From assembly GCF_013155295.1 (NCBI RefSeq), contig NZ_JABJXT010000024.1, forward strand, positions 1 through 53,002: a stretch of 53,002 nt of DNA, written 5' to 3'. Position 1 is the stretch's first letter, and every line of letters begins with the position of its first letter. A program made the translations under genes and the position numbers. The notes under the pieces are model-generated. The model was given only the letters and a program-made list of their open reading frames with translations, ran no database searches and was not told where the DNA came from. Positions 8,011 through 16,991 of this stretch are shown piece by piece. This stretch comes from Pseudogemmobacter hezensis (GTDB taxonomy: Bacteria > Pseudomonadota > Alphaproteobacteria > Rhodobacterales > Rhodobacteraceae).

Positions 8011-8999
8011 CTAATGTAGCAGACCTGAGACACATAAGGTGTTCAGTCCCGGCATCTGGTAGATCGGGTTCAGGATGAATCTGTCGGGCTCTGATGTCCA
8101 GATCTTGCAGATGTATTCGTAAGGCGTAAGGCCGCCGAGGATCTTGAGCCTGCGTGCGAAATTGTTGGCTGCCATGAAGTCCCGCAAGTGGATGCGGAGC
8201 TGGTTATGACTGTCGTAATGGAAGCGCTTGACGGTGGCTTCCTTGATCGTGCGGTTCATCCGTTCGACCTAGCCGTTGGTCCAAGGGTGGTTGGGTTTAG
8301 TCAGGCGGTGCTCAATACCATTGGCCTCGCAGATCATGTCGAATCGCATCGGCCGGGAGTAGATCGTGTTCCTGTTCCGCGGCTGCTCTGCGAATTGAAT
8401 GCCCCTCGCCATTGTCTCTCGGACCAATGGCGTTCCAATGGCTCGATCCGCGAGAATAGTATGGACCTGATAGGGCACGGCTTCGAGCATGTGCTGAAGG
8501 AATTCCCAGGCTGCCTTCCTATCAGCTTTATCGACGAGTTGGGTCACGGCTAATTTGCTCGTGCGGTCAATGCCGACGAACAAATATAGTTTGGTTTCAG
8601 CGGTTTGAACCTCGGCGATGTCGATGTGGAAGAACCCTGTGGGGTAGCGTTTGAACTTCGACCGCTTCGGCTTGTCGCCTTCCATATCAGGCAGGCGAGA
8701 GATGCCATGTCGCTGCAGACAGCGATGCAGCGCAGATCGCGTCAGGTGGGGGATCGAAGGCTGCAGAGCGTAAAGGCAATCGTCCAATGGCAGCAGCGTA
8801 TGGCGCCGAAATGCCGCGACCATCGCCTCCCAGCCTCGGTCAGCACGGTGGATCGAGGCTCAGAAGGCCCCGTCTTCATGTCCTCGACCGTCGCGCGCTT
8901 GCGCCACTTCGTCACCGTCTTCGGATTGACCCCCAGCTCCCGGCTCAGCTGCGCGAGCGAAGCTTGCGATCGCTGTATTGCTGCTCGGACAGCGTGCAT
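8011..8999 (-). pseudogene. IS481-family transposase, inactivated by a frameshift and a stop codon
   Basis: Three consecutive minus-strand pieces make one IS481 transposase. The HTH part starts at 8999 (RAAIQRSQASLAQLSRELGV). The DDE core starts at 8823 in another frame (FHIDIAEVQ, then LFVGIDRTSK, then NGIEHRLTKPNHPWTNG). The C-terminus from 8259 (MNRTIKEATVKRFHYDS) is back in the core's frame. The stop at 8269-8271 is TAG where the family normally has CAG (WTNGQVERMNRTIKE), a single C-to-T nonsense change. The 8999 and 8823 frames are offset, which shows an indel near 8800-8850. Confidence 0.85.
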
Positions 9000-9024
9000 G
9001 GTCGTGGCGCTGCCGTGACGAACT

Positions 9025-9165
9025 GATCCGCCACACCTGAGTGGTCCCGGTTGAAAGTTGGTGCATGATCAGCCTTTGGTCCATCGGGACGATGGCTTCC
9101 GGGGCCGGTGGCGATAGCCCAATGCGCTATGTGGTCGTTTCGTGTTATAGTGCTCCTCTGGAATG
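9025..9165 (-). pseudogene. IS3-family OrfB, 3' end remnant
   Basis: The minus strand reads EEHYNTKRPHSALGYR, then after a small frameshift PEAIVPMDQRLIMHQLST. This is the typical C-terminus of an IS3 (IS407-like) OrfB, with RPHSALGY as hallmark. It is followed by a sequence (AACCGGGACCACTCAGG, minus strand) like the right inverted repeat of such elements. It is sandwiched between IS481 and IS21 pieces. Confidence 0.6.
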
Positions 9166-9565
9166 CCTCACCTAGGCGGAAAGACAGCGAAACGAAGGTG
9201 CCGCGGCCTGTCGTCTGCTGCTCACGCTGGTGATCCGCCTGCCATTGACGGGCAAAGGCGGCCACCCAGCCATAGGAACCGGTGAAGCCGAGCGTCACGA
9301 GATCAGCATGCATCTGCTTCAGCGCCCGCCGCTGCTTAAGTGATTTGCCCGTCTCGGTCTTCAGCAAGGCTGACAGCTTGTCGGCCAAGGGGTCCAGTTT
9401 GCTCGGCCGTTCCGGCGTGGTGAAGGCCGGCTCGATCGTTCCCGCCTTCAGGTGCTTCTTGACCGTATTGCAAGACATGCCAGCCCGTCGGACAATCTCA
9501 GGGATCGGAAGCCCATGCCGCAGCCGAAGCTTCCGGATAATGTTCAAAAGCCCCATGTTGATCAC
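9163..9565 (-). pseudogene. IS21-family transposase IstA, N-terminal fragment
   Basis: It starts MINMGLLNIIRKLRLRHGLP with an HTH (IPEIVRRAGMSCNTVKKHLK) and continues to FVSLSFRLGEAF, where IstA proteins normally go on with the first catalytic Asp (GEAYQFDWS). The frame then runs into IS3 sequence. All catalytic residues are lost, and istB is absent. Confidence 0.8.
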
Positions 9566-9654
9566 TCAGTTGCCCCCATCGATCGACGCGCGGGGGGAGG
9601 ATCACATGGGTCACTTCTGGGTGGAAAGCAACACGCTTGATTGCCTTTCCGCGG

Positions 9655-9906
9655 TTACCAGCAGGTAAATGCCAAAGACGTTCTGGTAGCAGAAACTGCC
9701 TTCGCAACAACCCATTGGGCTTGCTGTTGTTTTGACGCGCAGACCTGCGCCGCATGTGGCTGGGCTGCAGCCACAAGCCGTTCAAATGACGTCTTAGACG
9801 GGGCTTCGACGGAGATCCGGATCAGCTCGGCGTCTTTTACAGCGGGCGCAGTGGACACGCAACCTGACACAACCAAGCAGCCGATCATCGCAAGCTTATA
9901 TTTCAT
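9655..9906 (-). CDS. Small outer-membrane or periplasmic lipoprotein
   Basis: An 83-residue protein with a lipoprotein signal peptide: MKYKLAMIGCLVVSGC, with the lipobox VSGC ending at Cys16. The mature part is short, Ala/Gln-rich and has two more Cys residues. A GGAAGG ribosome binding site precedes the ATG. It lies at the downstream end of the minus-strand tad arm, and its upstream region carries an ATACATACT motif only 19 bases from the start. Its 3' end adjoins IS graveyard 1, so the C-terminus may be native or slightly trimmed. The family is not recognised; a role in pilus or surface biogenesis is inferred from context only. Confidence 0.65.
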   Translation of the reverse strand: MKYKLAMIGCLVVSGCVSTAPAVKDAELIRISVEAPSKTSFERLVAAAQPHAAQVCASKQQQAQWVVAKAVSATRTSLAFTCW

Positions 9907-9924
9907 TGTGCATCACCTTCCAGA

Positions 9925-9933
9925 ATACATACT
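9925..9933 (+). promoter_or_regulatory. ATACATACT motif, copy 1 (upstream of lipoprotein gene)
   Basis: Exact 9-mer in the 148-base gap between the lipoprotein start (9906) and the receiver-protein stop (10055). A second, related ACATACATA lies at 9949-9957. It is one of six exact copies seen only in intergenic DNA of the adhesion island. Confidence 0.55.
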
Positions 9934-10054
9934 ATCGCATATATTCAACATACATAATGGTCAATAACAATCACGATACCAGACATTGCATCCTTTATGC
10001 ACCCGGTCGATACAAGAATAATCGGCATTCCCGAACCGCAGCGACCTGTACTTC

Positions 10055-10597
10055 TCAGCGAGAGGTTTGGTAATAATCGTTATTCTGGTAAGCTGCCTGA
10101 ACACCCAGGGTCAGCGCGGTATGCAGTAGAGGGGGTTTCAGCGTGACATCACAGGCCATCATCCGCTCGCAAGTAAAGTCATGCGACCGGATCTCGCTTG
10201 AAACCAGCACAATAGGCAACCTTGGCGTCGCTCGCCGCACCTTCATACAGAAATCAATGGTCGACTCGGTGTCACCAAGATAGTCGGAATCAACCAGCAG
10301 AAAATCCAGCTTCGGCGCATATGCCCGCAGCCAATCGAGCGTCATGCTGTTTTCTGAAACTACCATCACGACCGCGCGCATCCGGTCGGCCCAGTCACCA
10401 AGATCGCGTGACAATGAGCCCATCTGGCCGCACATCAGGATGAGCCCCTTGGGGCAAAGCGGCGCATCGACCAGAGAAGTGGCTTTCAGGCTGTAGGAGC
10501 CGACAGGCTCAACTTCCGGGGCAGGCGGGACACGCACAATCATCGCGCGCTCGTTGACGCGCTGGCTTGCCTCATGGCTTCTATGCAGTCTCAGCAT
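10055..10597 (-). CDS. Atypical response-regulator receiver-domain protein
   Basis: A 180-residue cytoplasmic protein. Residues about 50-170 look like a receiver fold: LDFLLVDSDYLG resembles the phospho-acceptor strand, LPIVLVSSEIRS the Ser/Thr strand, and DVTLKPPLL carries the conserved Lys. The N-terminal acidic pair typical of true receivers is replaced by GLILMCGQMG, so phosphorylation is doubtful; it may be a pseudo-receiver. No output domain is present. It lies in the tad minus-strand arm below tadG and the hybrid kinase, so it is a plausible partner of that kinase or a localisation factor. An ATACATACT motif lies 53 bases upstream. Confidence 0.7.
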   Translation of the reverse strand: MLRLHRSHEASQRVNERAMIVRVPPAPEVEPVGSYSLKATSLVDAPLCPKGLILMCGQMGSLSRDLGDWADRMRAVVMVVSENSMTLDWLRAYAPKLDFLLVDSDYLGDTESTIDFCMKVRRATPRLPIVLVSSEIRSHDFTCERMMACDVTLKPPLLHTALTLGVQAAYQNNDYYQTSR

Positions 10598-10649
10598 ATG
10601 CCTCTCCTTATGGCCTCGATTGGATTCTTTAGAATCATCTAAAATCTAA

Positions 10650-10658
10650 AGTATGTAT
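10650..10658 (-). promoter_or_regulatory. ATACATACT motif, copy 2 (upstream of receiver gene)
   Basis: The minus strand reads ATACATACT 53-61 bases upstream of the receiver-protein start, in an AT-rich stretch (ATATATAATACATACTTTAG). A second inverted repeat, CTTTAGA/TCTAAAG, lies just downstream at about 10629-10651. Confidence 0.55.
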
Positions 10659-10734
10659 TATATATCCTTTTGTCTTTTATGTGGCGGTGCCATCCGGGAT
10701 TGCGTCAACAATGTGGCACCGGGCGCCGACAGCA

Positions 10735-10762
10735 AAATATCCCCGCCCCAGCCAAGGCGGGG
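10735..10762 (-). terminator. Rho-independent terminator of the minus-strand tad operon
   Basis: On the minus strand, CCCCGCC (10762-10756), an 8-base loop and GGCGGGG (10747-10741) are followed by ATATTTTGC. It lies 35 bases after the tadG-like stop and ends the transcript before the separately controlled receiver gene. Confidence 0.75.
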
Positions 10763-10796
10763 TCAGACAAATAATCCTGAAAGTGAAGCAGGTCCC

Positions 10797-12503
10797 TTAG
10801 CGGGCGAGAGCGGAGCCGCAGGAGTAGCTGTCGAGAATGATATCGGCCTGCGCAACCCCGATGCCCAACAGGTCCAGTACCGACTGAAGCAGCCCATCCA
10901 GTAAGCTCAGGCTGCCCAGGAGATCTCCAAGCCCCTCAAGCACCGGGATGAGCAGAGAAAGTACCGTTGCAACAACTGTCGATACAACAGTGTTCACAAC
11001 ACAGCCAATCACATTGATCAGCCATTCCCACCACGGGCCAGTTTCGCAGGTCCCGGCCTGCGCAAGCATGTCATTACGCAGATTCGTCAGAAGCGTAGCA
11101 AGGCTCCTGACCGCTCCGGACAATGTCACCGGATTGGGTACCTCAACCGGTCTGTTCGCAAGAAAATCCTCGTAACGCACGACGACTTGCTTTGTCCCGC
11201 CAAGAATACTGACCGTTTCCATATCCATGGCATTCACCTGCGGGGCCTGTGACAAAACGCCAATACGCAACGCGATGTCGACGGGCGAAGTCCGGGCCTC
11301 GAATGTGGCAAGAACGTCGCTCCCGTCCTGCGCGGCGCAGTTGAGGGAGATCGGCCAGGCCTCTGCCGCCCCGATCTGGGCCTGAAGATTGAGTGTCAGC
11401 AAATCGGTGACGGATGTCAGGGAAAGAACCTTCGCATCCACCAGCGCCGTGACCTGCGAGACTTTGGCAATCGGGGGCGGATCATCCCCCACATAGCCCA
11501 CCGCAATCACCGGCGGGCGGATCAGACCCAGAGAGATCGAGATGTCAGCCAGCGGTGAAAGATTGATCGGCAGCGCCACACTGAGCCGCTCTGTCGGATC
11601 AGCGGCCAGCCCGGCCATTGCCATCAGGATATCAAAGACATTCAGCTCGATATCAGGAAGGATATCCCCTGCGGTCAGGCCCAGCAGCCCCGGTGACGCC
11701 CCGACAATTTGACCAAGTGTCAGGGGGCCCGTCCCGACCTCGGTCGGAAGGATATCGATATCGGCAAGCCCACCAAGCGTCACCAGATGGTTAAGCAGGT
11801 CGAGACGCCCCACCTGGAGGTTGAGCACGTCGTTAAAGCTGAGAACATCAAGCCCGACATCGGTTCCGGCAATCAGGCCGAGCAGGTTGTTCAGACTGAT
11901 TTTCGTGGTGGCCAAGCCCATATAGCCTAGGACTTCGGCATCGAGCCCCAGGCCCAGTGGTCCCAGCACACGTCCGAGAATCGAGCGATCCGTGTGCAAG
12001 GATAGCAATCGGTTGCGCAATGAAAAGGCAACAATACCACGCTGAACTCCAACCGCCGCACGCGTTATGACGATATTTTTATCGCTCAGAACCGGTTTCA
12101 GCAGGAACGGCCGGAAGCGCGATGGAACCACCACCTGGACAGCACTGGCAAATTCCGGCTGCGCCTGATTTGCCGCCGGAATGAACATACCGGTATCCCT
12201 GTCATACCGCCCGATACGGACATTGGCATCGGTAAGAGTGATCTGGCCATATTTGCCGTTGCGCAGAACAACGTCACGGGCAGCCTGGCGGGTCGCTGCG
12301 GGATCCGGCAAATAGCGCGCCGCGCTGAGGGCCGCGAGGTCAGCCTGAGACTGGGTAAACCGTTTCTGTGCGTTCAGCAGAGAAACATCGGTCGCCGCCC
12401 CCCCCACCAGCATCAGGAGAGGCATCAGAATGACGAACAGAACAGAAAGAGCGCCCGAAGCGTCCATAATAAAACTTTTCAGCGCTGTCATCAAGCGAAC
12501 CAT
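10797..12503 (-). CDS. tadG: TadG-like pilus assembly protein
   Basis: A 568-residue protein with an N-terminal hydrophobic pseudopilin-like segment (ASGALSVLFVILMPLLMLVGGAATDVS, about residues 15-41) followed by KRFTQSQADLAALSAARYL. This is the hallmark of the TadG N-terminal domain of Flp pilus systems. The remaining 500 residues are periplasmic or surface-facing, with many Leu/Ile-rich turns, and end in further hydrophobic stretches (VVSTVVATVLSLLIPVLEG). No VWA domain motif of the kind found in many TadG proteins was recognised. Just upstream lies the hybrid kinase gene; a strong terminator follows. Confidence 0.8.
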   Translation of the reverse strand: MVRLMTALKSFIMDASGALSVLFVILMPLLMLVGGAATDVSLLNAQKRFTQSQADLAALSAARYLPDPAATRQAARDVVLRNGKYGQITLTDANVRIGRYDRDTGMFIPAANQAQPEFASAVQVVVPSRFRPFLLKPVLSDKNIVITRAAVGVQRGIVAFSLRNRLLSLHTDRSILGRVLGPLGLGLDAEVLGYMGLATTKISLNNLLGLIAGTDVGLDVLSFNDVLNLQVGRLDLLNHLVTLGGLADIDILPTEVGTGPLTLGQIVGASPGLLGLTAGDILPDIELNVFDILMAMAGLAADPTERLSVALPINLSPLADISISLGLIRPPVIAVGYVGDDPPPIAKVSQVTALVDAKVLSLTSVTDLLTLNLQAQIGAAEAWPISLNCAAQDGSDVLATFEARTSPVDIALRIGVLSQAPQVNAMDMETVSILGGTKQVVVRYEDFLANRPVEVPNPVTLSGAVRSLATLLTNLRNDMLAQAGTCETGPWWEWLINVIGCVVNTVVSTVVATVLSLLIPVLEGLGDLLGSLSLLDGLLQSVLDLLGIGVAQADIILDSYSCGSALAR

Positions 12504-12628
12504 GACATTTACGCCCCCACGACGAATGTTATCTGTAAAACTTAAAAATACAACTTTAAGCTTAATTAACGAGCCAGGTATCCCGTCTCAGGCACTGGTA
12601 TCCGCCCTCTCCGGGCAGCCGGCCGCCG

Positions 12629-15124
12629 TTACCCTGCCGCATCACCAAAAAATTCTTCCGCGAGACTCTTGAGCTGCCCAAAGCTGAGGGGCTTTTCGAG
12701 CGCATAATTTGCGCCCGCCTCTTCCAGATCGCGACATTCCGATCCCATCGTCGAGGCCGTAATTCCGATAACCGGCATGGTTTTTTCGGTTTGTCGAATC
12801 TCACGCACCAGCTCGCTGCCAATCAGGCCCGGCATCAGCTGGTCAACTACGACCATGTCGTACCTGTTTTCACGGAACAGCATAAGCCCGGCATCACCGC
12901 TCTCTGCCCAGTCAACCCGGCTGAACAGCTTGCGCAGTCTGGTCGCGGTGATTTCACCGACCAGCTTGTTGTCTTCTACCAGCAGGACACTGCGACCTTC
13001 ATAGACCGGAGTGATGTCATTCATCGTTATTACCTTCTGCGCCGGCTGCACCAGGGGGCGCGCTATCCGGGCCGGATGGGTCAGGACAAACCGGCTGCCA
13101 TTACCGTTAGCAGTCAGAGTAAGCTCGCCGCCCATAAGCCGAATTGCTTTGCGGGCGGTATAAAGCCCGAGTCCGGGCCGTTCTTCAGGATTGTCAGTAC
13201 TGGATTCGAATGGTTCAAAAATCTGTTCATGCCGGCCTGGATCAACTCCGATGCCATCATCGGTTACCTGCCATGTAACGATACGCTCGTCCTCGGCTCC
13301 TTTGGTCACGAAAGCACTAATGACAACTTCATGACCCCGGGAATGGATGATCGCATTATGCGCCAATTTTGACAATGCGATGAAGACCCGGTTGTGATCG
13401 CTTTGCAAAAGCGTGTCACTGTCTTTGCCGGAGGTGAAACGCAGAGTGATGCCATTGCTGACGGCAGCTGTCGAAAAGATGTCCAGAACCTGCTGCGCCA
13501 TTTCACGCAGGGTAAAGCCGGTATTTGCCAGATGGCCTCCTCCTGTGCCACTCCCGGCCCGGAGGTCATCGAGAATTGCAATAATCCGGTCAAGGGTCCG
13601 CTCGAACCCCGCGCCGACATCTTCCCAGTCGGTGCCGGATTTCAGCTCCTCTCCGAGCATCGAGAGGATCGCGATCGGCGTGCGCAGCTCATGTGAGGCA
13701 ATAGAAAGCAGGCGCTCTTCGCGCAGGATCGCTTCACCGAGCAGCTGCTCGTAACGGGCAAGCCGGCTGGACAGTTCCTTTTCCCGCTCCTGGCTGACAA
13801 GGGCAATCCAGGCATTGGGGGACGATATGCTCAGCAAATGTGCCTCAAAGGTCATAAGGCGCGGCGTATTACTTTTCTCCTGGCCCTTGCCGCCACGGGT
13901 CAGCTGAATTGTGACAGGGGCCGATGGTCGCGTTTTATCACTGCGCAGCATCTGAACCAGGTCGATGAGACCTGAGAAGTCCGAGCCGGAAAAAACTTCG
14001 TCGAACCGGGCGAGCTCCCCATAGCCCAGGCTCTCGCCCGAACCGCCGGCAAAGCGCAGGGCCCGCTCCTCGAGATTGACGCGGACGATCCAGGCCTGGG
14101 CGGCCTTGTTGAAGCCCTGTATCACAGCCAGCGGCGGGCGCCCTACCTCTCCTGCAGGATCGCTGCCGCTTGCGGCTGGCTGCCCGATGCTGAAAAGGAC
14201 GGCAATCAACAGGGCCAGAAAGATGGTTTCAAGAACCGGGCCGCCAGCAGCCTGTGACGCACTGAAGGCCATGGTCGCAGCGGTCAGCAATATACCTGCC
14301 CAGAGCAATAAAGCAGGCCTGCGGAATAGGACGACGCTGGCCAGAGCGGCGGTCAGCAACACCGTTCCGACCCCGCCGATCTGACCAACAGGCGCAAGAT
14401 CTGGCAGGGCCACGACAAAGGCAAGGGTACCAAGAGCGCCCAGAAAGGCAAGAACCACCATGAGGGGTGCGGGCCGACTGTCAGAGTCTTCTTCGCGCAG
14501 CACCTCGATCCCCTGCAGCGCCAGCGCGGAAGCGGTCAGAGCATAGATTGCACCAGCAAAAGCTGTCGAAACTGAAGCCAGCCTTGGTGCCTCACCATAG
14601 ATCAACGGGTGCAGGGAGTTGACGAGCAGGAAACAGCAAGCCAGAACCAGCGCCGTCACCGTCAGATGAACCGGATTGCGCAGCACGAGGCTAAAACCAC
14701 CCAGCCGCGCCGGAATAAGGGCCCAGGCCGCCCGACTGACCAGAACCGCTCCTATACCGGCAACCCAGAAAAACACTGCGGCCATGAGAGCTGTGACAGA
14801 CGTGGGCGTCGCTTCCTGAAAGGTGAAGCGACTCATCAAGGGCATCCCCGGCAAGAGCAGGAGGGCGAAGAGCGAGGCCACTATCGCAGGAATGCCGAGC
14901 ACACGGCCATGCCCGACAAAGAGCCCGGCCAGAACAAAATGGACGATGACCGACCAGATCATCACGCTCGACAGCAACAGTTCCTGGGTGCCAGGCACCG
15001 ACTGGCCGCCCAATACCAGCTGGGCGCCAAGACTGGGTGTCAGGAACAGGCAAATTGCGGACACCCAGCGGAACCTGGGGCGGCTGATTTGCTTCATCTG
15101 CATGGGCATGTGGCGGCTCTGCAT
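12629..15124 (-). CDS. Membrane hybrid histidine kinase with receiver domain
   Basis: An 831-residue sensor. Residues about 10-315 hold roughly eight transmembrane helices without an evident periplasmic sensor domain. A PAS-like stretch follows, then a HisKA domain with SIASHELRTPI (His near 477), an HATPase domain (VTDDGIGVDPG and ERPGLGLYTARKAI), and a C-terminal receiver (SVLLVEDNKLVGE, Asp near 761 in MVVVDQLMPG). It sits inside the tad operon between tadC and tadG, so expression is tied to pilus assembly genes. The phosphate acceptor outside the protein is unknown; candidates are the receiver protein at 10055 or the LuxR-type regulator at 31592. The start is uncertain, with Met codons 1, 6, 8 and 10 all possible. 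Confidence 0.88.
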   Translation of the reverse strand: MQSRHMPMQMKQISRPRFRWVSAICLFLTPSLGAQLVLGGQSVPGTQELLLSSVMIWSVIVHFVLAGLFVGHGRVLGIPAIVASLFALLLLPGMPLMSRFTFQEATPTSVTALMAAVFFWVAGIGAVLVSRAAWALIPARLGGFSLVLRNPVHLTVTALVLACCFLLVNSLHPLIYGEAPRLASVSTAFAGAIYALTASALALQGIEVLREEDSDSRPAPLMVVLAFLGALGTLAFVVALPDLAPVGQIGGVGTVLLTAALASVVLFRRPALLLWAGILLTAATMAFSASQAAGGPVLETIFLALLIAVLFSIGQPAASGSDPAGEVGRPPLAVIQGFNKAAQAWIVRVNLEERALRFAGGSGESLGYGELARFDEVFSGSDFSGLIDLVQMLRSDKTRPSAPVTIQLTRGGKGQEKSNTPRLMTFEAHLLSISSPNAWIALVSQEREKELSSRLARYEQLLGEAILREERLLSIASHELRTPIAILSMLGEELKSGTDWEDVGAGFERTLDRIIAILDDLRAGSGTGGGHLANTGFTLREMAQQVLDIFSTAAVSNGITLRFTSGKDSDTLLQSDHNRVFIALSKLAHNAIIHSRGHEVVISAFVTKGAEDERIVTWQVTDDGIGVDPGRHEQIFEPFESSTDNPEERPGLGLYTARKAIRLMGGELTLTANGNGSRFVLTHPARIARPLVQPAQKVITMNDITPVYEGRSVLLVEDNKLVGEITATRLRKLFSRVDWAESGDAGLMLFRENRYDMVVVDQLMPGLIGSELVREIRQTEKTMPVIGITASTMGSECRDLEEAGANYALEKPLSFGQLKSLAEEFFGDAAG

Positions 15125-15130
15125 TCCAGA

Positions 15131-15994
15131 TCAGAAGGAAGAAACAATCCGATAGATGGCCGGGGCCAGCAGCAGGATCAGAAGGGGCGGGACAGTGAAC
15201 ATCATCGTGCCAAGCGTCATCTTGGTTGGCAGCACATTGGCGCGCTCTTCGATTTTCCGGACCCGCCTGTCGCGCAGATCCGCGCTGAACACGCGCAGGG
15301 TCTGCGCGACAGGCGTGCCCATGCTCGAAGATTGCAGAATGATATTTGCGAGCTGGCGAAGATCGTCATTGCTGGTCTCATAAGCCAGCCTGAGCCAGGC
15401 TTCCTGGCGGTCCGCTCCGGCAGCCAGAGATTCCGTCAATGTCACGAGACCGGCGGACAGTTCGGGATGAACGGGCGCAAGTTCTTCGGCGACTCGCATC
15501 ACGGAAACATCAGTAGACTGTCCGGCCTCAACACAGATCAACATAAAATCAAGCGCATCAGGCAGCGCGATTTCAATCCGCTTCAGCCAGGCCTTACGTC
15601 GCTTTTCAACGACCATGATCGGAACAAAGTAGCCCAGGACGGCCAAGATCATCTGAAACCCAAGTCGCTCCAAAGGCTCCAGACCCTGCAGCCTGGGCAC
15701 CGTTCCAAGCAGGATAATGGCGCACAGCAGAGCGAAAACCGCCAGGCCGACCTTGGCGTAGAGATACCAGCGCACCGCTTTTGGATGCCGTATGCCGGCC
15801 TGAAACAGCTGCCTTCGCAGGTCAGAATTGCCGGGCTCAGGATCCGCCACGACAAGCGGAACGTCCGCAACAGGCTTTTCAGACGCAGCCACCGGCACCG
15901 CAGGCGCGCGTTGCAGCCTCAGTAGAGCCAGCACAAAAAGCACGGCGCAGCCGATGAAGCTTCCCAGCAGGATCCAGGAGCTGATTAGATTCAT
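15131..15994 (-). CDS. tadC: TadC, Flp pilus inner-membrane platform protein
   Basis: A 287-residue T2SSF-domain protein. It has an N-terminal TM helix, two further TM helices in the middle (VGLAVFALLCAIILLG and LAVLGYFVPIMVVEKRR), a cytoplasmic T2SSF helical domain (ALDFMLICVEAGQSTDVSVMRV) and a C-terminal TM (VPPLLILLLAPAIYRI). TadC pairs with TadB to form the platform on which TadA acts. AAGGGG precedes the start. The gene lies 31 bases downstream of tadB. Confidence 0.92.
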   Translation of the reverse strand: MNLISSWILLGSFIGCAVLFVLALLRLQRAPAVPVAASEKPVADVPLVVADPEPGNSDLRRQLFQAGIRHPKAVRWYLYAKVGLAVFALLCAIILLGTVPRLQGLEPLERLGFQMILAVLGYFVPIMVVEKRRKAWLKRIEIALPDALDFMLICVEAGQSTDVSVMRVAEELAPVHPELSAGLVTLTESLAAGADRQEAWLRLAYETSNDDLRQLANIILQSSSMGTPVAQTLRVFSADLRDRRVRKIEERANVLPTKMTLGTMMFTVPPLLILLLAPAIYRIVSSF

Positions 15995-16025
15995 GCAATA
16001 CCCCTTGCCATCCCGGTCACCAGCC

Positions 16026-16991
16026 TCACTCGATCTTCACAAGCCAGCGCATGAACAGGATGTTCATGAACAACAGGCCTGCCACGACGCAGAGCATCGG
16101 AATGAAGAAGGGTTTGTTAGAGATCTCGGAGAAATAATCCGGGTTGATAGAAAGCAGCATGATGGTTGCGCCGATCGGGAAAAAGGACAGGAACCGACCC
16201 GACCATTTCGCCTCGGCAGTGATCGAGCGGACTTTGCGCTGCAACTGTTGCCGCCCGCGAGCAATAGCACAGAGGCGTTCAAGCACCTCGGCCAGATTGC
16301 CACCGGTCGCGGCCTGCAGGGCCACTGCCGCCGCCAGAAACCGCAGGCTCTGGTTCCGGCAACGCTCTGCCATTTCGCGCAGCGCGCGCACCGGCTCCTG
16401 GCCATAGCTGATACGGCGCGAGGTTTCGGAAAACTCATCGGCGAGCGGGCCTGTCAGCTCCTGCCCGGCCACCTGCAACGCGGTGCTGACGGGCAGACCA
16501 ATCCGGAGCGAGCGCACGATCATATCCAGCGCCTCGGGCACGGATTCCTCAATGCGAAGCAACCGTTTATTGCTGCGCATCTTTACCCAGAAATACCAGA
16601 CGATGCCCGAGAGCAGCAGCCCTGCGGCCGCGCCGAGCAAAATATTGATGTTCAACAGCGTGTTGAACAAAATCATCACCAGCGTCGTTATGGTCAGCGT
16701 TAAGACAAGCCCGATCCGCCGCATTTCGGCAGTGAAGGCGGCCATGCTGACGTCGTGCCAGTTGCCGGGCAGCAGATGGCGCCATCGGGCTGGGGTCTCA
16801 TTGCGGCGCAGGGCAATATGATCCGCAACAGGATCATCCGCGGGCTTTGGAGGCCTGACGGAAAAGCGCTCTAGAACGGCCAGCAGAAAGGCACGATGAC
16901 GCAGCACATGCATATAGTAAAGCGCTGCGGCCAGCAGCCCAAGCCCTGCCCCGATCAAGAGCGAGAAAATATGAGCAAGGCCCATGATCAC
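16026..16991 (-). CDS. tadB: TadB, Flp pilus inner-membrane platform protein
   Basis: A 321-residue T2SSF-domain protein with the usual order: TM near the N-terminus, two central TMs (LVLTLTITTLVMILFNTLLN and ILLGAAAGLLLSGIVWYFW), then the cytoplasmic domain with VPEALDMIVRSLRIGLPV and ATGGNLAEVLERL, then two C-terminal TMs. Its ATG overlaps the tadA stop (ATGA at 16988-16991), so the two are translationally coupled. Length is typical of TadB. Confidence 0.92.
   Translation of the reverse strand: MIMGLAHIFSLLIGAGLGLLAAALYYMHVLRHRAFLLAVLERFSVRPPKPADDPVADHIALRRNETPARWRHLLPGNWHDVSMAAFTAEMRRIGLVLTLTITTLVMILFNTLLNINILLGAAAGLLLSGIVWYFWVKMRSNKRLLRIEESVPEALDMIVRSLRIGLPVSTALQVAGQELTGPLADEFSETSRRISYGQEPVRALREMAERCRNQSLRFLAAAVALQAATGGNLAEVLERLCAIARGRQQLQRKVRSITAEAKWSGRFLSFFPIGATIMLLSINPDYFSEISNKPFFIPMLCVVAGLLFMNILFMRWLVKIE

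Larger units (their letters stand above)
7150..9600. mobile_element. IS graveyard 1: nested remnants of IS3, IS110, IS481, IS3 and IS21
   Basis: Five partial insertion sequences lie end to end with no intact transposase: IS3 orfA plus the orfB start (7196-7663), an IS110 N-terminus (7605-7841), IS481 with a stop and a frameshift (8011-8999), the 3' end of another IS3 (about 9025-9165) and the 5' part of IS21 (9163-9565). The stack forms the left border of the adhesion island. A matching stack of other fragments forms its right border at 39.7-40.86 kb. Confidence 0.85.

Noticed and set aside
12535-12575. CtrA-type box (TTAA-N7-TTAA) upstream of tadG
   Set aside because: Several TTAA tetramers occur, but none has the exact 7-base spacing, and the AT-rich context makes chance matches likely. 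The nearby ATACAACTT is only a weak relative of the ATACATACT motif.
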